DNA of 64,000 nucleotides, from positions 28,941,501 to 29,005,500 of the forward strand of contig CM059586.1 in NCBI GenBank assembly GCA_030407085.1, written 5' to 3'. Position numbers and translations under genes: made by a program. This document shows, one piece after another, positions 23,691 to 35,066 of this stretch (position 1 is its first letter; the number at the start of each line of letters is the position of its first letter). Source of the stretch: Trichopria drosophilae (taxonomy: Eukaryota; Arthropoda; Insecta; Hymenoptera; Diapriidae). The notes under the pieces are model-generated. The model was given only the letters and a program-made list of their open reading frames with translations, searched no databases and was not told where the DNA came from.

Positions 23691-24242
23691 ACTGTGTTTA
23701 AAAAAAAAGTGTTTTAAAAATATTTTACATTATCTTAAAAATAAACCAGCTTAAACCTTCAGTCGGAGATGAATATGCAATTTAGAAAGAAAACGGTACA
23801 AAATTTAAAATTTTGAAAAGGGTATAACGAAGAGAAAATAAAGTCTTAATTTGAACTAAATTCACCAATTTCAATCCTTATTTCTAAATTTTAAAAGATT
23901 CTCTTACAGATATTTAATTGTAATTAATCTCCTTATTATTTGATGATCTCGAAAATTCAGATCATTCATGAAATTTTGACCTACAGGAGATGGAAAAGAA
24001 GAGGCTCTCTCTGCGTGAAATGTTCGTCTTTAAACGGTTATTACATGAGAAATATTCAATGAAAATTATTTTTTATTTCGGATAGTTGAAAAGCAATGTT
24101 TAGTTTATCTCAAGCAATCATAATCCGAAAATCGATTTTTGGACGCGTAGGTCCCTTTCTTCCATTACAACGCGTCGCATACATATGTCAAAATGATTAT
24201 TTATCATAAGTACTAAAATCACAAATTTACATTTATGAATAG

Positions 24243-24583
24243 ATAATGGAACATGGACACAGTTATGGTTGATCACGGATTACCATGAGAAAGGATCACT
24301 GTTCGACTACCTCAACAGATCAACAGTCGATACTAATGGGATGATCAGGATGGCCTTGTCCATAGCCACAGGATTGGCTCATCTCCACATGGAGATCGTC
24401 GGTACGCAAGGAAAACCTGCAATTGCACATAGGGACCTGAAGTCAAAGAACATCCTGGTCAAGACGAATGGAACGTGCGCCATTGGTGATCTTGGTCTGG
24501 CTGTTAGGCATGATGTCATAACGGACACTGTCGATATACAGTTGAATAACAGGGTTGGCACGAAACGATATATGGCTCCGGAG
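24243..24583 (+). CDS. babo: babo exon: kinase hinge, catalytic and activation loops
   Basis: Acceptor ATAG|ATAATGG, donor CCGGAG|GTTTGT, phase 0 at the 3' end. It continues the L45 loop (D-NGTWTQLW), so the spliced loop reads ADNKDNGTW, the Smad2/3-pathway signature of ALK4/5/7 and Baboon rather than BMP-type receptors. Then come the hinge ([15 protein letters not shown]), [20 protein letters not shown], the catalytic loop HRDLKSKN, the magnesium motif GDLGLA (DLG in place of DFG, normal for this family) and the activation segment ending [11 protein letters not shown]. All catalytic residues are present. It should phosphorylate the insect activin-pathway Smad (Smox/dSmad2). Confidence 0.96.
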
Positions 24584-25977
24584 GTTTGTTTACTTTTATT
24601 TACGTACATTACTTCTAAAAATTATATTTCAGAAAAGATACTTAACCTATTAAGTCCTGAATGGGTATTTCTTCATTACACTGAGATTGTTTGGACGTTT
24701 TTTCCCAATCATTGCGTTTTTTGACATTGAAAAGGGCAGTGGCTGATCACTGCAAAACATACTAATCGCGTCTTTTTGCTCAGACCATTCTTCTCTCGTC
24801 GGATTTTTTCAAAAAACAAAATGACGTCTCCAAGTTGTAATTTTACATTTTCTCCCACAAATATTGATTATTTGACCGCGTAACGGTTCAAAACACGGAG
24901 AAATGGGATGAAAAAGTAATTATTATCATTTGTAAATACTTACTCCTATCATGATTCATTCATAACCTCAAATAAGTTATGTACAATGGGTTTTTACCGA
25001 TATTTTGTCTGATTTTCACTCAATTTCTGACGTTTCCGTATCACTACGTACATATGAAATTGAAAATGACCATATATGATTGTGACCTATGAAGAATTTG
25101 TTTATAACCTACAAAGTGAGTGCAGGTCAATCCACATCTTATAGTGCGATATAACTTTCAATATCTGTAATATTGATTGACAAAATACAAAACAAAGCAC
25201 AAAAATAAAAATCAAATGTTTTTTCATTGCCTCCACGTGTGTTTTGAATACAAGAAAATTAAAGTAATAAAATGAAGAAAAGTATTTTAAAAATAAAAAA
25301 AAGTCGAACTGTACTAAATTTTTAGGTTATTAACCGATAATTAATAGGTCATAAGAGTATATGGTCATTTTTGATTTCACAAATAAGTAATGTTACGGAA
25401 ACGTCGAAAATTTTGTGAAAATTAGACAAATAATCGGTATAAACCCATTGTGTCTAATTAATTTGAGGTTATGATTAAATCATGATAAGACTAGTTATTA
25501 AAAAATGATAATAATTACTTTTTCATTGCAATTCTCCATGATTTGAGCCGTTACACGGTCAAATAATCGATATTTGTGCAAGAAAATTCAAACTTACAAT
25601 TTCCAGACGCCATCTTGAAACCACCATTTTGTTTTTTCAAAAAAATCCGACGGGAGAAGAATGGTCTGAGCAAAAAGACGCGATTAGTATGTTTTGCAAC
25701 GATCAGCACTGCCCTTTTCAATGTCAAAAAACGCAATTATTGGGAGAAAACTTAGAAAAAATCAGTATTTTTTTAGAAAAAATGATCATAACTTTTTTCT
25801 CTGTAATTTCCGGCTGATTCTGATCACGGCATTTGAAAGAGATGGTCCAAATCTATCGATTTTGACTTATTTTAATTTTTTTTAACGCTGATTGGAACAA
25901 AAGTTACATCGTGGGTGAAAATACTCACCAATGTTTGAGTAGGTATAAACTATATTCAATTTGTTTTCTTTGTTTAG
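24584..25977 (+). other. babo: babo intron, 1.4 kb, mostly one foldback
   Basis: Nearly the whole intron is the inverted-repeat element at about 24680-25765. The remaining sequence is a short donor side and about 210 bp before the acceptor TTTGTTTAG. Confidence 0.8.
24680..25765. mobile_element. 1.1-kb foldback filling a babo intron
   Basis: Arms of about 400 bp (24680-25092 and 25348-25765) are imperfect inverted copies. Matched blocks include GCGTTTTTTGACATTGAAAA, CATACTAATCGCGTCTTTTT and GGTCTGAGC/GCTCAGACC, AATAATTACTTTTTCAT and TATGGTCATTTT. The spacer is about 255 bp. The ends decay outward, so borders are approximate and no target duplication could be called. It has no ORF of note. 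A hairpin this size must be tolerated or removed for the kinase exons to splice. Confidence 0.7.
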
Positions 25978-26217
25978 GTATTGGAGGAGACGATAAACAT
26001 GAACCACTTCGACTCCTTCAAAAGAGCTGATGTATACGCACTTGGCTTAATATTTTGGGAGATTGCCAGGCGATGCAATGTTGGTGGCATCCACGATGAC
26101 TATCAACTTCCATTTTACGACCTGGTGCCTTCAGATCCAACCATCGAGGAGATGCGCAAGGTCGTCTGTACCGATAGGCAAAGGCCATCGATACCTAACC
26201 GATGGCAATCGGTGGAC
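25978..26217 (+). CDS. babo: babo exon: kinase C-lobe
   Basis: Acceptor TTTAG|GTATTGG, donor GTGGAC|GTAAGT, 80 codons, phase 0 at both ends. It continues directly from MAPE with [20 protein letters not shown], then [40 protein letters not shown] and [12 protein letters not shown]. These are the helix-F to helix-H segments of type I receptor kinases. No residue usually conserved there looks missing. Confidence 0.95.
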
Positions 26218-26277
26218 GTAAGTGATTCAAATCGGTAGTCTCTTGTCACTTGTTATTGACATCATATTGATCCACAG

Positions 26278-26400
26278 GCACTTCACGTGATGTCGAAGGT
26301 GATGAAAGAGTGCTGGTACCAAAATGCAGCAGCCAGATTAACGGCACTAAGGATCAAGAAGTCCCTGGCCAATTTCGGAGTGATAGAAGACTTGAAATAA
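26278..26400 (+). CDS. babo: babo last coding exon and stop
   Basis: Acceptor CCACAG|GCACTT after a 60-bp intron. It encodes [40 protein letters not shown], then TAA at 26398-26400. The [14 protein letters not shown] ending is diagnostic of type I receptors. From the first residue of the membrane helix to the stop the spliced exons give 376 residues in one frame, close to the roughly 380 expected, so no kinase exon is missing. Confidence 0.95.
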   Translation, partial: ALHVMSKVMKECWYQNAAARLTALRIKKSLANFGVIEDLK

Positions 26401-27680
26401 AGAATCGGAGATCGTGCTTCCTCCATTCGTATCTATTACCTCGATATTTCATTAAGCGGCTTTTCGATTCGCACCGGTGCGCTTGTGAATACGGAGAAAC
26501 AGTCTGTAAGATGCACAGGGGGTCTCGAAATAGCGAAGACTGATCGAAGCAACGACGTTCCTTATTTTCATGCATCGACTATGGATTTTCGGTGGTGCAC
26601 CGGCGCTCTCTTTTTTCGAAATCCGTAGAGGAGTGCTGAGAATATCCGTCGGGCAGTATAATCGATAAATTTCCAGAGCGAATGTTAACGAAAAAAAAAA
26701 CAAGAGCCTACGGTCGTTGGAAAATGGTAAATCTTTATTTTTTTTGGAAAGAGATTAAGGAAGGTCAGAATTTGGCGTCTTCGTCGAGGCTTTCAACAAT
26801 TTTAGAGGGCCTGCACATTTCCCAACGTTTTTACCTCCGACAGACTGACGTCCCATTTCTATCGACGTTTTTTATAACTTCGTGTTTTAACCAAGAAGCA
26901 ATAGTGGAAAACGTTGGCTAATGTCTCTTGTAAAATATTTCAAGTACCTTACCGAAGAAAGTCGACTTCAATTATCTACAAGTCATCCAAACGAAGTTAA
27001 AGAAGCAAAGAATCTTCGTCATCCAGAATTCAACGCGAAAGGCTGCGAAGTTATACAACATAACCATATTTTTGTATTGTTTTTGCCCAACGGATTTTCT
27101 TCCATTCGTGTGAACCTAATCTCGGGGCCCCAGCTGCATTCTCCATCGCGAATTATAGAAAGACTGAAAGAATAACGTTAATAGTAAACTTCGTCACATT
27201 TTTCATACATTCCTATTTCGTTGTAAACGGTAGAAATGAATTTTCAGAATTGTAAAATTATGATTTTTCAATTTTTAGAGTAATAATTTATTTCACTCGT
27301 TTACAGTATCATTTGTATAGGTTATGTTACGTTGATAATCGTCTTGTCGTAGCCGACGTTTTTTTTTTTTCATATTTCACGACACCATAGTACAATACTG
27401 TGCCAACAATCTTGACAAAATGTCGACTGAAAGAAAAAAAAGTTGATAACCATATCGACACTCGGTAATACTATTTCTCGAGATACTAAATCCGTGCAAA
27501 GCATATCCAAGTTAGTGCACTAGAGAGGTATTCCGTAACTTTTTTTAGCGATCAGCTGGGCCCTGCGCGTAAAAATGTCGTACTGCCAAGCGAATTTCGC
27601 ATCACCTCACGAACAAAACTGCCTTGATTTACCTCCTCGCCCGACTTGTACAAAATAAACGTGTCGACAGGTCCCAATTC
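26401..27680 (+). other. babo: Probable babo 3' UTR
   Basis: This follows the stop codon and is less AT-rich than the introns, with little repeat content. Open frames here (26310-26543, 26682-26921, 26921-27175) show no family features and are best read as chance frames in UTR. A candidate poly(A) signal AATAAA is at 27654-27659, with further ones near 28282 and 28717. The true end is unknown. Confidence 0.5.
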
Positions 27681-28720
27681 CCCCTCCCTTCGAAACTTTT
27701 TAGTTTAGCAAAAAAAAAATGCAATAACTCCGTCGATGCCAACGTTCTCGGTTGTCGTGCAACCTACTCGTAACCTCCCAGATTTTGCGATCAACTTCAG
27801 AGAAGATGTAAATATTATACATAGACATATACGTATATACGGTCTGTGTTTGTATATACATTTATATACAATAATGTGTTTATATACAGACATGCGTCGT
27901 ATATATATACATATATAAATATAAGACGATATTATCTGTAGTTACTTTTTTCGAAGACGAATGTAATTATGTACTGTTATTGCGAGAAGGGTTTACATAC
28001 AAACATGGAAAATATTGTGCTCCTCGTAGAACGACTCGATACAGCTCGTTTTTTTATTTTTTTCCTCGTGTGCGAAAGGTACAGTAGAATAGTTTCGTCT
28101 TACGAAACGAATGTTGGACTCGACTTTCAACAAATTTTAAGCTAATCAATTTTTTACGTTGACTAAAGCAGTTTTTTTGTAAGCTTTAAAAAATATTTGA
28201 TTAAATTAATTATTGGTATTTTCTATTATTAACCTCAAAACCTTCATTGTTATTATTAATATTTATATAACAGCCGATAATAAATGCAACGTATTCGATA
28301 TTTATGAAACTCTGCGATTGATTTATTATTGACTAAATCTACGATTGGACACCAACAATTTTGGTTAGGATGTAATTACATTTTTGTGTACAGGCTCATT
28401 TTGGTGTTATTTTGAACATACTACAACTCCCTTTGATGCCGCCAGGTGGCGACGTGGATTTCGCAGCTTGTTTTCTTCGAGTGGTTCCCGTTATTGAAGT
28501 GGATTTTCATTTGGTCAATAGAAGAACCATTGGGTATCAAGATATGATAATGCATCTCGTATACGCACGTGTATCTATAGACTAATTACACAACATTGAA
28601 ATTTGTGTGTATAATGGCATTGCTTAATACATTTTTTAACTGGCTAGAGGGTGACATTCACAAACTTATCGGAGTAATGATTTTTTGTTTTTCTATTTGT
28701 TTCCTTGTTTATCTTAAATA
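27681..28720. other. babo 3' flank or distal UTR, with TATA/ATAC microsatellite
   Basis: A low-complexity TATATAC/ATACATA run covers about 27815-27925. A CCGCCAGGTGGCG motif lies at 28439-28451. No gene is seen. Confidence 0.4.
28439..28452 (+). promoter_or_regulatory. CTCF-like motif
   Basis: CCGCCAGGTGGCGA agrees with the CTCF core (consensus of the type CCNSNAGGKGGCG) known from animals including insects. It lies about 2 kb past the babo stop codon. Two more CTCF-like sites lie at 30714 and 35301. Binding is inferred from the motif alone. Confidence 0.4.
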
Positions 28721-28849
28721 AAGAACGAAGGAAGAAACGTGGAATTTTCATATGCTATGATACATATAGTTTACAAATAGATTTAAAAAAAGTAAATATT
28801 GACTCCTGTCCATATTTTTTAGGACAATTTCTAATTCAATTTCTCTCAG

Positions 28850-29340
28850 GGAAGGTAGTAGTTTTCTGAAATGATTATTTCAAAATAGTTGAGTCTATTT
28901 GTCTATTGTAAGTAGCATTTTGAACCATGAAACAATAGCTAAACTTTACTATTTCAGAATAGTTATTTTAATTATTACCATGCTTAGTCTTGGTTTCACA
29001 CTATGGTTCATAGTAAAAAAATTGTCATTTCAACTACTTTTTTTTCTGTGTGTTGGTACATTAGGGTTTTAGGAGTCGCTGATTATGAATCTGAAGTTAA
29101 AAAGTTCAACATTCAAATTGGCGGATCTAATCCGATGGTCCTCCTCTTATTTTAACTTTTTTAATTTAACTTCGCAAGCGCAAACAGCAGTCTGTACTCT
29201 TTTGAACACTTTCAAATGGCGAATGGTGGGGGAACAGAAAATGGTGGGAGGAAAAAAAGTTAAAATAAAGGACGTAGCTAAAATAATAGGAGTTAAAATA
29301 AGGGGAGGGCCACTATATGGTAGACTAATTGTTTAAAAAT
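28850..29340. repeat. Two fragmentary dispersed repeats
   Basis: 28850-29055 is a copy of the TAGTTAAA/CACACTATGGTTCATAGT family, also seen at 20480. 29100-29340 carries CTCTTATTTTAAC on one side and GTTAAAATAAGGGGAG on the other, like the TACAGTAGAACC/CTCTTATTTTAAC element at 35849, together with a CAAATTGGCGGATC motif. The 83-codon open frame at 29085 lies wholly in this repeat and is not called a gene. Confidence 0.4.
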
Positions 29341-29884
29341 TATTGAACTTTCATAAAAATTGATATCTGGGGTTTTTTTGAGATCGCTGATTACGGCTCT
29401 GAAGTTCTTTATAGTGTTGAAGGAATGCCGAGACTTCCTTTTTTTCTAACATCCTAAAATAATAATTACTTACGAAACATTTACATAAATAATTATTCAA
29501 GTTAAGATATTTTGTCTAGAAGTATTCAAATATTTATGAAAATTTACAATTTGTTTAAATAAATTCTTTCATTGTTTCTTTTCGTACATTCAATTGCTGC
29601 TATTGAATCCCTCCAAAAACTAATTGTTTAAACATTTATTTTAACGATTATTATTTAAACAAATCATCAATTTTGAATACTTTTAGACATAATATCTTAA
29701 TTTCAATAGTTACTTTTATGTAATTATTGTCAAATTCGTAGTTAAAGATCTCAAAAAGTCTCACATGCAAACTTACATTAAAATCTAAAGATTTTAAAAA
29801 TATTTTATTCGTTATATTGGATTCATCATGCCAAATTTATGACAACTGATTTCAAATTCGTAATCAACGACCGTATAAGGCCTC

Positions 29885-30775
29885 GAGATGTCACTATTCG
29901 CTTCGTGCATGGCGATGGAGGGGATATCGAAATCGACGGCAGCGCTCAGCGTGGAGATTTCTGACAACTCGCATCTGCAACGTCAGAGCTTTTCCATTAA
30001 AGTCAATGTAAAAATGCTCTTATTTATTCGTTAATTTGAGATATTTTAAAGTTTATTTCGATCTGGGTTAAGTGTTGCAAGTAAGTTTTATGGTTTAAAG
30101 AACCATTTGAAAGGGTTCATTTTATTATACTGTGCAAAAAAAATGATTACTTCGAGTTCGAAATTGTATAGAATACAATTCATTATTCAGCTGAAATATA
30201 TTTATATTTATGTATATATTGCAATTTTCCATTATTAGTAATTTAGTTAATACATAAACATGGTATTTTTCTTATTTCCAATGTAACTTTGTACGGTGGA
30301 AGAGTCACTGACGTTTGCCGGATTACACTGGAACGAATTAATTTATGCTCTGTACATATTCCAAATACTTCTTCTACACGAACTTACATATCCTATATAC
30401 AGCCAATTTTTGTCCCTTTTCTATACTTACTGGTTTAAAGTTTATTGAGTTTGTGATTGATTCAAACCCAGTTCCGATTATCCTATTCATTTCAGCCCCT
30501 TAACCTCGTATTGTCCAACTCAAAATGATTCGAATTAAAAAAGTATAATATTTTGTTACAAACAAAAATGTACAAAATTTGGGCCGAATTTCAAACAATA
30601 TACTCAAAGTACTAATGCTTTTGAAAACCCGCTGAAAATTAAAAAAAAACTAAATATTTCACTTTCTCATATCACTCTCCATACAAATTGCAGATGCGAG
30701 TTGTCAAAATTCACCACCAGGCGGCGTGGCTGGCGTCTTGCACTAAGCGAATACAATATTTCTGGAGTTATGGCC
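29885..30775. repeat. Inverted pair flanking AT-rich DNA
   Basis: The left block (about 29885-29985) and right block (about 30690-30775) are inverted partners. Both carry GACAACTCGCATCTGCA and a CGCTTMGTGCA block, and both lie next to GGCCTCGA. The 700 bp between them is AT-rich with no ORF. It could be a non-autonomous transposon with long subterminal repeats or two opposite insertions. Confidence 0.45.
30714..30726 (+). promoter_or_regulatory. CTCF-like motif
   Basis: CCACCAGGCGGCG is a near match to the CTCF core. It sits inside the right arm of an inverted repeat, so it may be repeat-borne. It has lower support than the sites at 28439 and 35301. Confidence 0.25.
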
Positions 30776-30988
30776 TCGAAAATGGTAAAAAAGGCCAATT
30801 TTTGCGGTTTTTCGCATCTAACTCGTTTTGCAAAATAGCTAACGAAATGTCAAACTAGAAAAAGTTGTAGAGCTTGAAAACACGAAGAATTATCCCCCTC
30901 ATATGTTCGTTTTTAATGAAAATTGAGTCCGCGGGAACACTTTTAATGTCGTAGAATTGACGAAAAACCTACACCGCCCGTACCAAAC

Positions 30989-31620
30989 GTGTTTTTACAT
31001 TATTGTAGTCTAATTATGCCAGATGGTCGAATCAAATTGGATTGGTACCACAAAAAAACATGGCCGGGTAGATATGTCCATTATCTTTCAGAGCATCCAC
31101 AATCATACAAGACAGGTATGATTTATGGATTAATCGATCGTGCAATTAAACTTTCGTCAACAGAATTCAAAGAAAAAAATCTCGACATTGTCAGAAAAAT
31201 TCTGTTAGAAAACGGTTATCCGATTCAATTGGTTAACCAATGTATTAAAAAACGCATCAACTTATTATGTGAAAGGAGTAGAAATAATAATAACGCGATC
31301 AATAACAACAATGAAATACCAATTAAATCCATCAGTTGCCCTTATATCAAAGGATTAAGTGAAAAAAGCGCAAAAATTTATAAAAATAACAACATCAGAA
31401 TTATTTCTACACCTTTTAATACGAACATTGCACAGATCAAGCCGGGAAAAGATAGTTTACCACCAAAAAAACAACGAGACGTAATTTACAAAATACCGTG
31501 TTTACACTGTAACAAATCGTATATAGGACAGACTTATAGACCACTCGAAGTACGATTAAAAGAGCATAAAAGAAACTTTTTAACATCAAATACAGAATTT
31601 TTTGAAAAAAAAAAAATTTT
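30989..31620 (+). mobile_element. Truncated Penelope-like retroelement (RT end + GIY-YIG start)
   Basis: The frame WYHKKTWPGRYVHYLSEHP ... IYGLIDRAIKLSS ... KNLDIVRKILLENGYP ... IKKRI is the conserved C-terminal stretch of Penelope-like reverse transcriptases. After a linker comes KQRDVIYKIPCLHCNKSYIG then QTYRPLEVRLKEHKRNF, the start of the Penelope GIY-YIG endonuclease, with its CxxC zinc pair, the SYIGQT motif and the R...EH helix. The N-terminal reverse-transcriptase palm is missing and the endonuclease stops after EHKRNF, before the catalytic glutamate, running into an A/T-rich end. The fragment cannot move itself. Within it the frame has no stops, so truncation rather than mutation removed function. 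Confidence 0.85.
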
Positions 31621-31669
31621 TCTCATCACCCTCCCTAAATTATATGTATATTTTACACCTTATTAGTCG

Positions 31670-34178
31670 TTAACCCTAATTTTTTTAATTTTCTTTTTCT
31701 ACCTCCGGTTTTAATTATTATTGTGCCGATACATATCAATACTCAAATCATTAATTATTTATAAAACGGCCGAGAAATTCCATCCTAAATGATTGTAGTC
31801 GTTGTTAAACACATGATACATTTAAAGTACATACAGGTTTATTAATTTGTGATGTTGCCACATTTTTTGGACAATCGTTAAAGATCATAACCTAAAGTTT
31901 AAAAGTTCTCGAGATACGCCCATATACCAGATATAAGTTTAAACCTCCCTCTAAACACGGAACATTCATGGAATATTGCAATGTTGCAATACTTCTGCTA
32001 TTTTGAAAGAGGAATGTTTGTAATCTATTTCAGTGCCGTTTCAGAAATTACACTTTAGTTTCAACATTTAGGAAACTTCCCCTTTACGTTATAGAAGAGC
32101 AATTAATATTTTACAGGTTTCAAAACAAACGTTTCACAACGTCTTGAAGAGTTTGGAGCGGTTAATTTGTAACATTTAAAGTGATAACTGCATCGTCACA
32201 CGAGTGAAATTTATATTTTATCCGCATATTAAATTGTATACGACTTTTATGGAATACCATAAAAGGGCATTTTTAGTAAATTTATAAAATAACAGTATAC
32301 AGGGGACAGTCGAGTACCCCCGGCCACTACCTATTGTAAAGTATCTAAATAGGTTACACGAATGCTGCTTCACTTATCTTTTGTCTCATTGCACAAAACA
32401 GTAACTTTCAAAATATGAAGATATTCTGCTCTATTTTGAGTAGATTAATTAGTATTTCGATTTTACAAACTGAACAAATGAAATCTCTTTTGACATTTCA
32501 GTCATTTTTAATTGAAAATATTTAAAAACCAATACTTAATATTCATAAAGTGTTTAGCTACGTCGATTCTACGTCTCGAGAACTTTAATTTCCATTTTTT
32601 ATATTTTAAATATTTTACAATTAACATTTATTTTCTTCTCGATTTGCACAGATATGACTTTAGGGTACCTCCGGACAGTTAAAATCGTGTATTATTTGAG
32701 CTAATTCGAATATATTTTTATTATTCTGATAATAATTCAATTGTCTGAAGTTAATGCCGACACTTGGATCACATTTTTCTTATATTCTGACTTGTTTATG
32801 ACGTAACCTACGTTTATACCGCTTACGCAGATTTCGTTAACGATAATTTCACAGACCTCAGTTTCCAAAACAGTGCAAATTGTTATTGGTGGTAAGTATT
32901 TTTTTTTATTTTATAATTGATAGATTTCGGACGATTGTGATTAAAAAAAAATGTTGAAGAAAAAACAGACAAGAACACGATGAATTAACAAAAAATTCCA
33001 ATCTTATTTATTGTTTATGATCATAATCATGATTTAAAATTAATTGTGTTAAATTTTTATAATTTATACTAATTGTTAATTTTGTATAATAGGATGATTT
33101 TTCCCTTAGTCCTAATCATTCTCATAGTCAGTTCCCAACTTTCTTTCATATTTATTAGGAGATCGAACATAAAAAGTGTTCAAAAAGTTCGGAATGGAGT
33201 CCAAATTTTGAAAAATACGTTCAATCATTTTCAAATTTACATTTATTAGCGTAGATTACTTATCAGCTGAACCGACTGAAATACCCTTTGCGGGGTTAGT
33301 GGTTAACCGAAAACGTAGTAATACGCCAAAAATGTAAATTAAAAACTGTTGAATCGATTTTTAATGTACATTTTTAACGTGGATTACTACCTTACTAGTA
33401 GCGCTTTCTTCTTTTGCACTTTTTCCACAAGAGCTGTGTAAATTTGAACTCGATCAGTGCAAGTTTATTATACATATTAGACTCTTATGGAAAAAGTGCA
33501 AAACCTGTGTGTCATGAGTTTACTTGTTGATGGACGGAACGCAGTTACTCAGTTGGTAATGGGACACACACCACGTAACACATGGGTTGCTCTGTAAAGT
33601 GTATTTTAATAAAGTGATAAGTATTTTTAATTCTTTAAAACGGAATCATAAAAAACATGCCTCACATAAAACATGACACTGTGCAAAAAGAAAAAGCACC
33701 AGAGAACCAGATATAATTTTGCGCGGTTACTGGGAACATGCATTACATGTTTAGTAAATAAAAGTTACAACACCATCGTTGGTTTTTGTATGCTGTAAAT
33801 GTCGATAAACCGTTACAAATGAAACTTTTTATGAGGGAAGAAAACCAGTACTTATTACCTGTTGCATTGATGTTACTTTTGCGTTGTAACATGTGCAAAG
33901 TTAGTATAACGTGGCATTACCGTTTCCCGAATGTTGCAAACGACGTTACAAACGTTACGTTACACGGGGATATCGTGGTTTGAGGACATTTCGGGTTACC
34001 AAGTTGTTGCTGGAATGTTCCCGCAACTTTTCATCAAGCGTCACATTGTCAATGTCAGAGGTCGTAAAGACGTTCCTGGAACGTTATTTTCTTTAGCGGG
34101 CTATATGTATGTGCATCATGTGCATTCATATATGTCGCATAGTGCATTTTTCGTCGAAAATATGTGTGCATTTATTTA
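31670..34178. other. AT-rich flank without a supported gene
   Basis: No bounded repeat or gene is convincing. A strong donor-like site, GGTG|GTAAGT at 32892, follows a short open frame and a CTTACGCAG acceptor-like site, but no start codon or family is visible. Frames in 33786-34100 overlap each other in a CGTTAC-rich stretch and are probably not coding. Confidence 0.4.
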
Positions 34179-34800
34179 GCATAGGGGAAGTAGGGGCAAA
34201 GTGGGTTACCGGGCAAAGTCGGATTTTGGCGTTTCGCCGTATTAGAACATTTCCTATGTGTTTCTTTGTATTGTTTATTTACAAATGGGTTGCAGTAATA
34301 TAAATTTTGAAACATATTTCAGTTTCCATTCAGCGTTTACTAACCGTTCGAGCATGATCTAGGAGTTCGAAGCCAATTTGTAAATTTATACGTATTTTCA
34401 ATTGAGTAGTAAGTATCAATAAATTAAGTGGAATTAAAATCTGAATTGCATGACTTAATAGGCTTCTTTTACACTCTTTTTTCGTTTTTTATTTGTTTCA
34501 TTTGGGGTTGAGGATGATATTATACAACGTGTTTAAAAAAGTTCTGTTTTGGGGCAAAATGGGTGGGGCAAAGTGGGATGTGTTCTGTTTTGATTTAGGT
34601 TCACAGAGATACGTAAAAGTATAAGAGTTTTTTCGTAAAATTGAAATTTGGAATATAAAATAGATACTTTATCTTAAATGCGTTTCATAGTACGTTAGTT
34701 GAGGACTTAAATAAGGTTTTCTATACCATATCTAATCATTCTTATACCCCATATTTTTTGTACACGAGTTTTTCCAAAACCATCCTACTGCCCCTATATG
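34179..34800. mobile_element. GGGGCAAAGTGGG-type inverted-end element
   Basis: The left end CATAGGGGAAGTAGGGGCAA and the right end, ACTGCCCCTATATG, are imperfect inverted repeats. Near the left end and again near 34552-34580 it carries GGGCAAAGTGGG motifs. It has no ORF. It is a non-autonomous element of unknown superfamily. Confidence 0.45.
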
Positions 34801-34895
34801 TCGCACATATTTATTTTTTGCGTGGGCTGAGTCTGTTTTTTTTTTGGTGCTGCCTTTTGTTAGACTCGATCACTAAACACTTGCTGTATATACAG

Positions 34896-35066
34896 TGAAG
34901 TGTAGTATAGAAGACTGTAAGGGTAAATGCGATTTCAATTTCCAACAAATATTGATCAACAAAAAAATATTGCTTGAAGCGATCGAAATCGCCTCTTTTT
35001 CTCGAAAATTGGGATATGGCATTGAGCATTTTAATCCAAAGGATATTGTCACCGAAAGTTACACAG
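34896..35066 (+). CDS. Candidate exon of an unrecognised Cys-rich protein
   Basis: A branch-like CACTAAAC is followed 25 nt later by acceptor TATACAG, and the exon ends at the strong donor ACACAG|GTATGT. It is 171 nt long, with phase 1 at both ends. The frame reads KCSIEDCKGKCDFNFQQILI, then NKKILLEAIEIASFSRKLGY and GIEHFNPKDIVTESYT. The composition is that of a real protein, with three cysteines at the start and an amphipathic helix. I do not recognise a family. No upstream first exon was found. A phase-compatible downstream exon exists at 39710. Confidence 0.4.

Larger units (their letters stand above)
19191..24242 (+). other. babo: babo intron, about 5 kb, two long palindromes
   Basis: Runs from donor GTATAT to acceptor AATAG at 24241-24242. 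It holds a GAGTG/CACTC cluster (19268-19400), the palindrome 19433-20087, a MITE-like copy (20480-20667) and the long TTAA-flanked palindrome 22377-23686. No exon is seen inside. Between the repeats it is AT-rich with no recognisable content. Confidence 0.75.

Noticed and set aside
26310..27175. Short open frames after the babo stop codon
   Set aside because: They fall in the probable 3' UTR, partly overlap the last coding exon in another frame, and show no domain.
30989..31666. Host or bacterial GIY-YIG nuclease gene
   Set aside because: The upstream part matches the Penelope reverse-transcriptase C-terminus, so it is a retroelement fragment; the last codons are A/T-rich junk after truncation.
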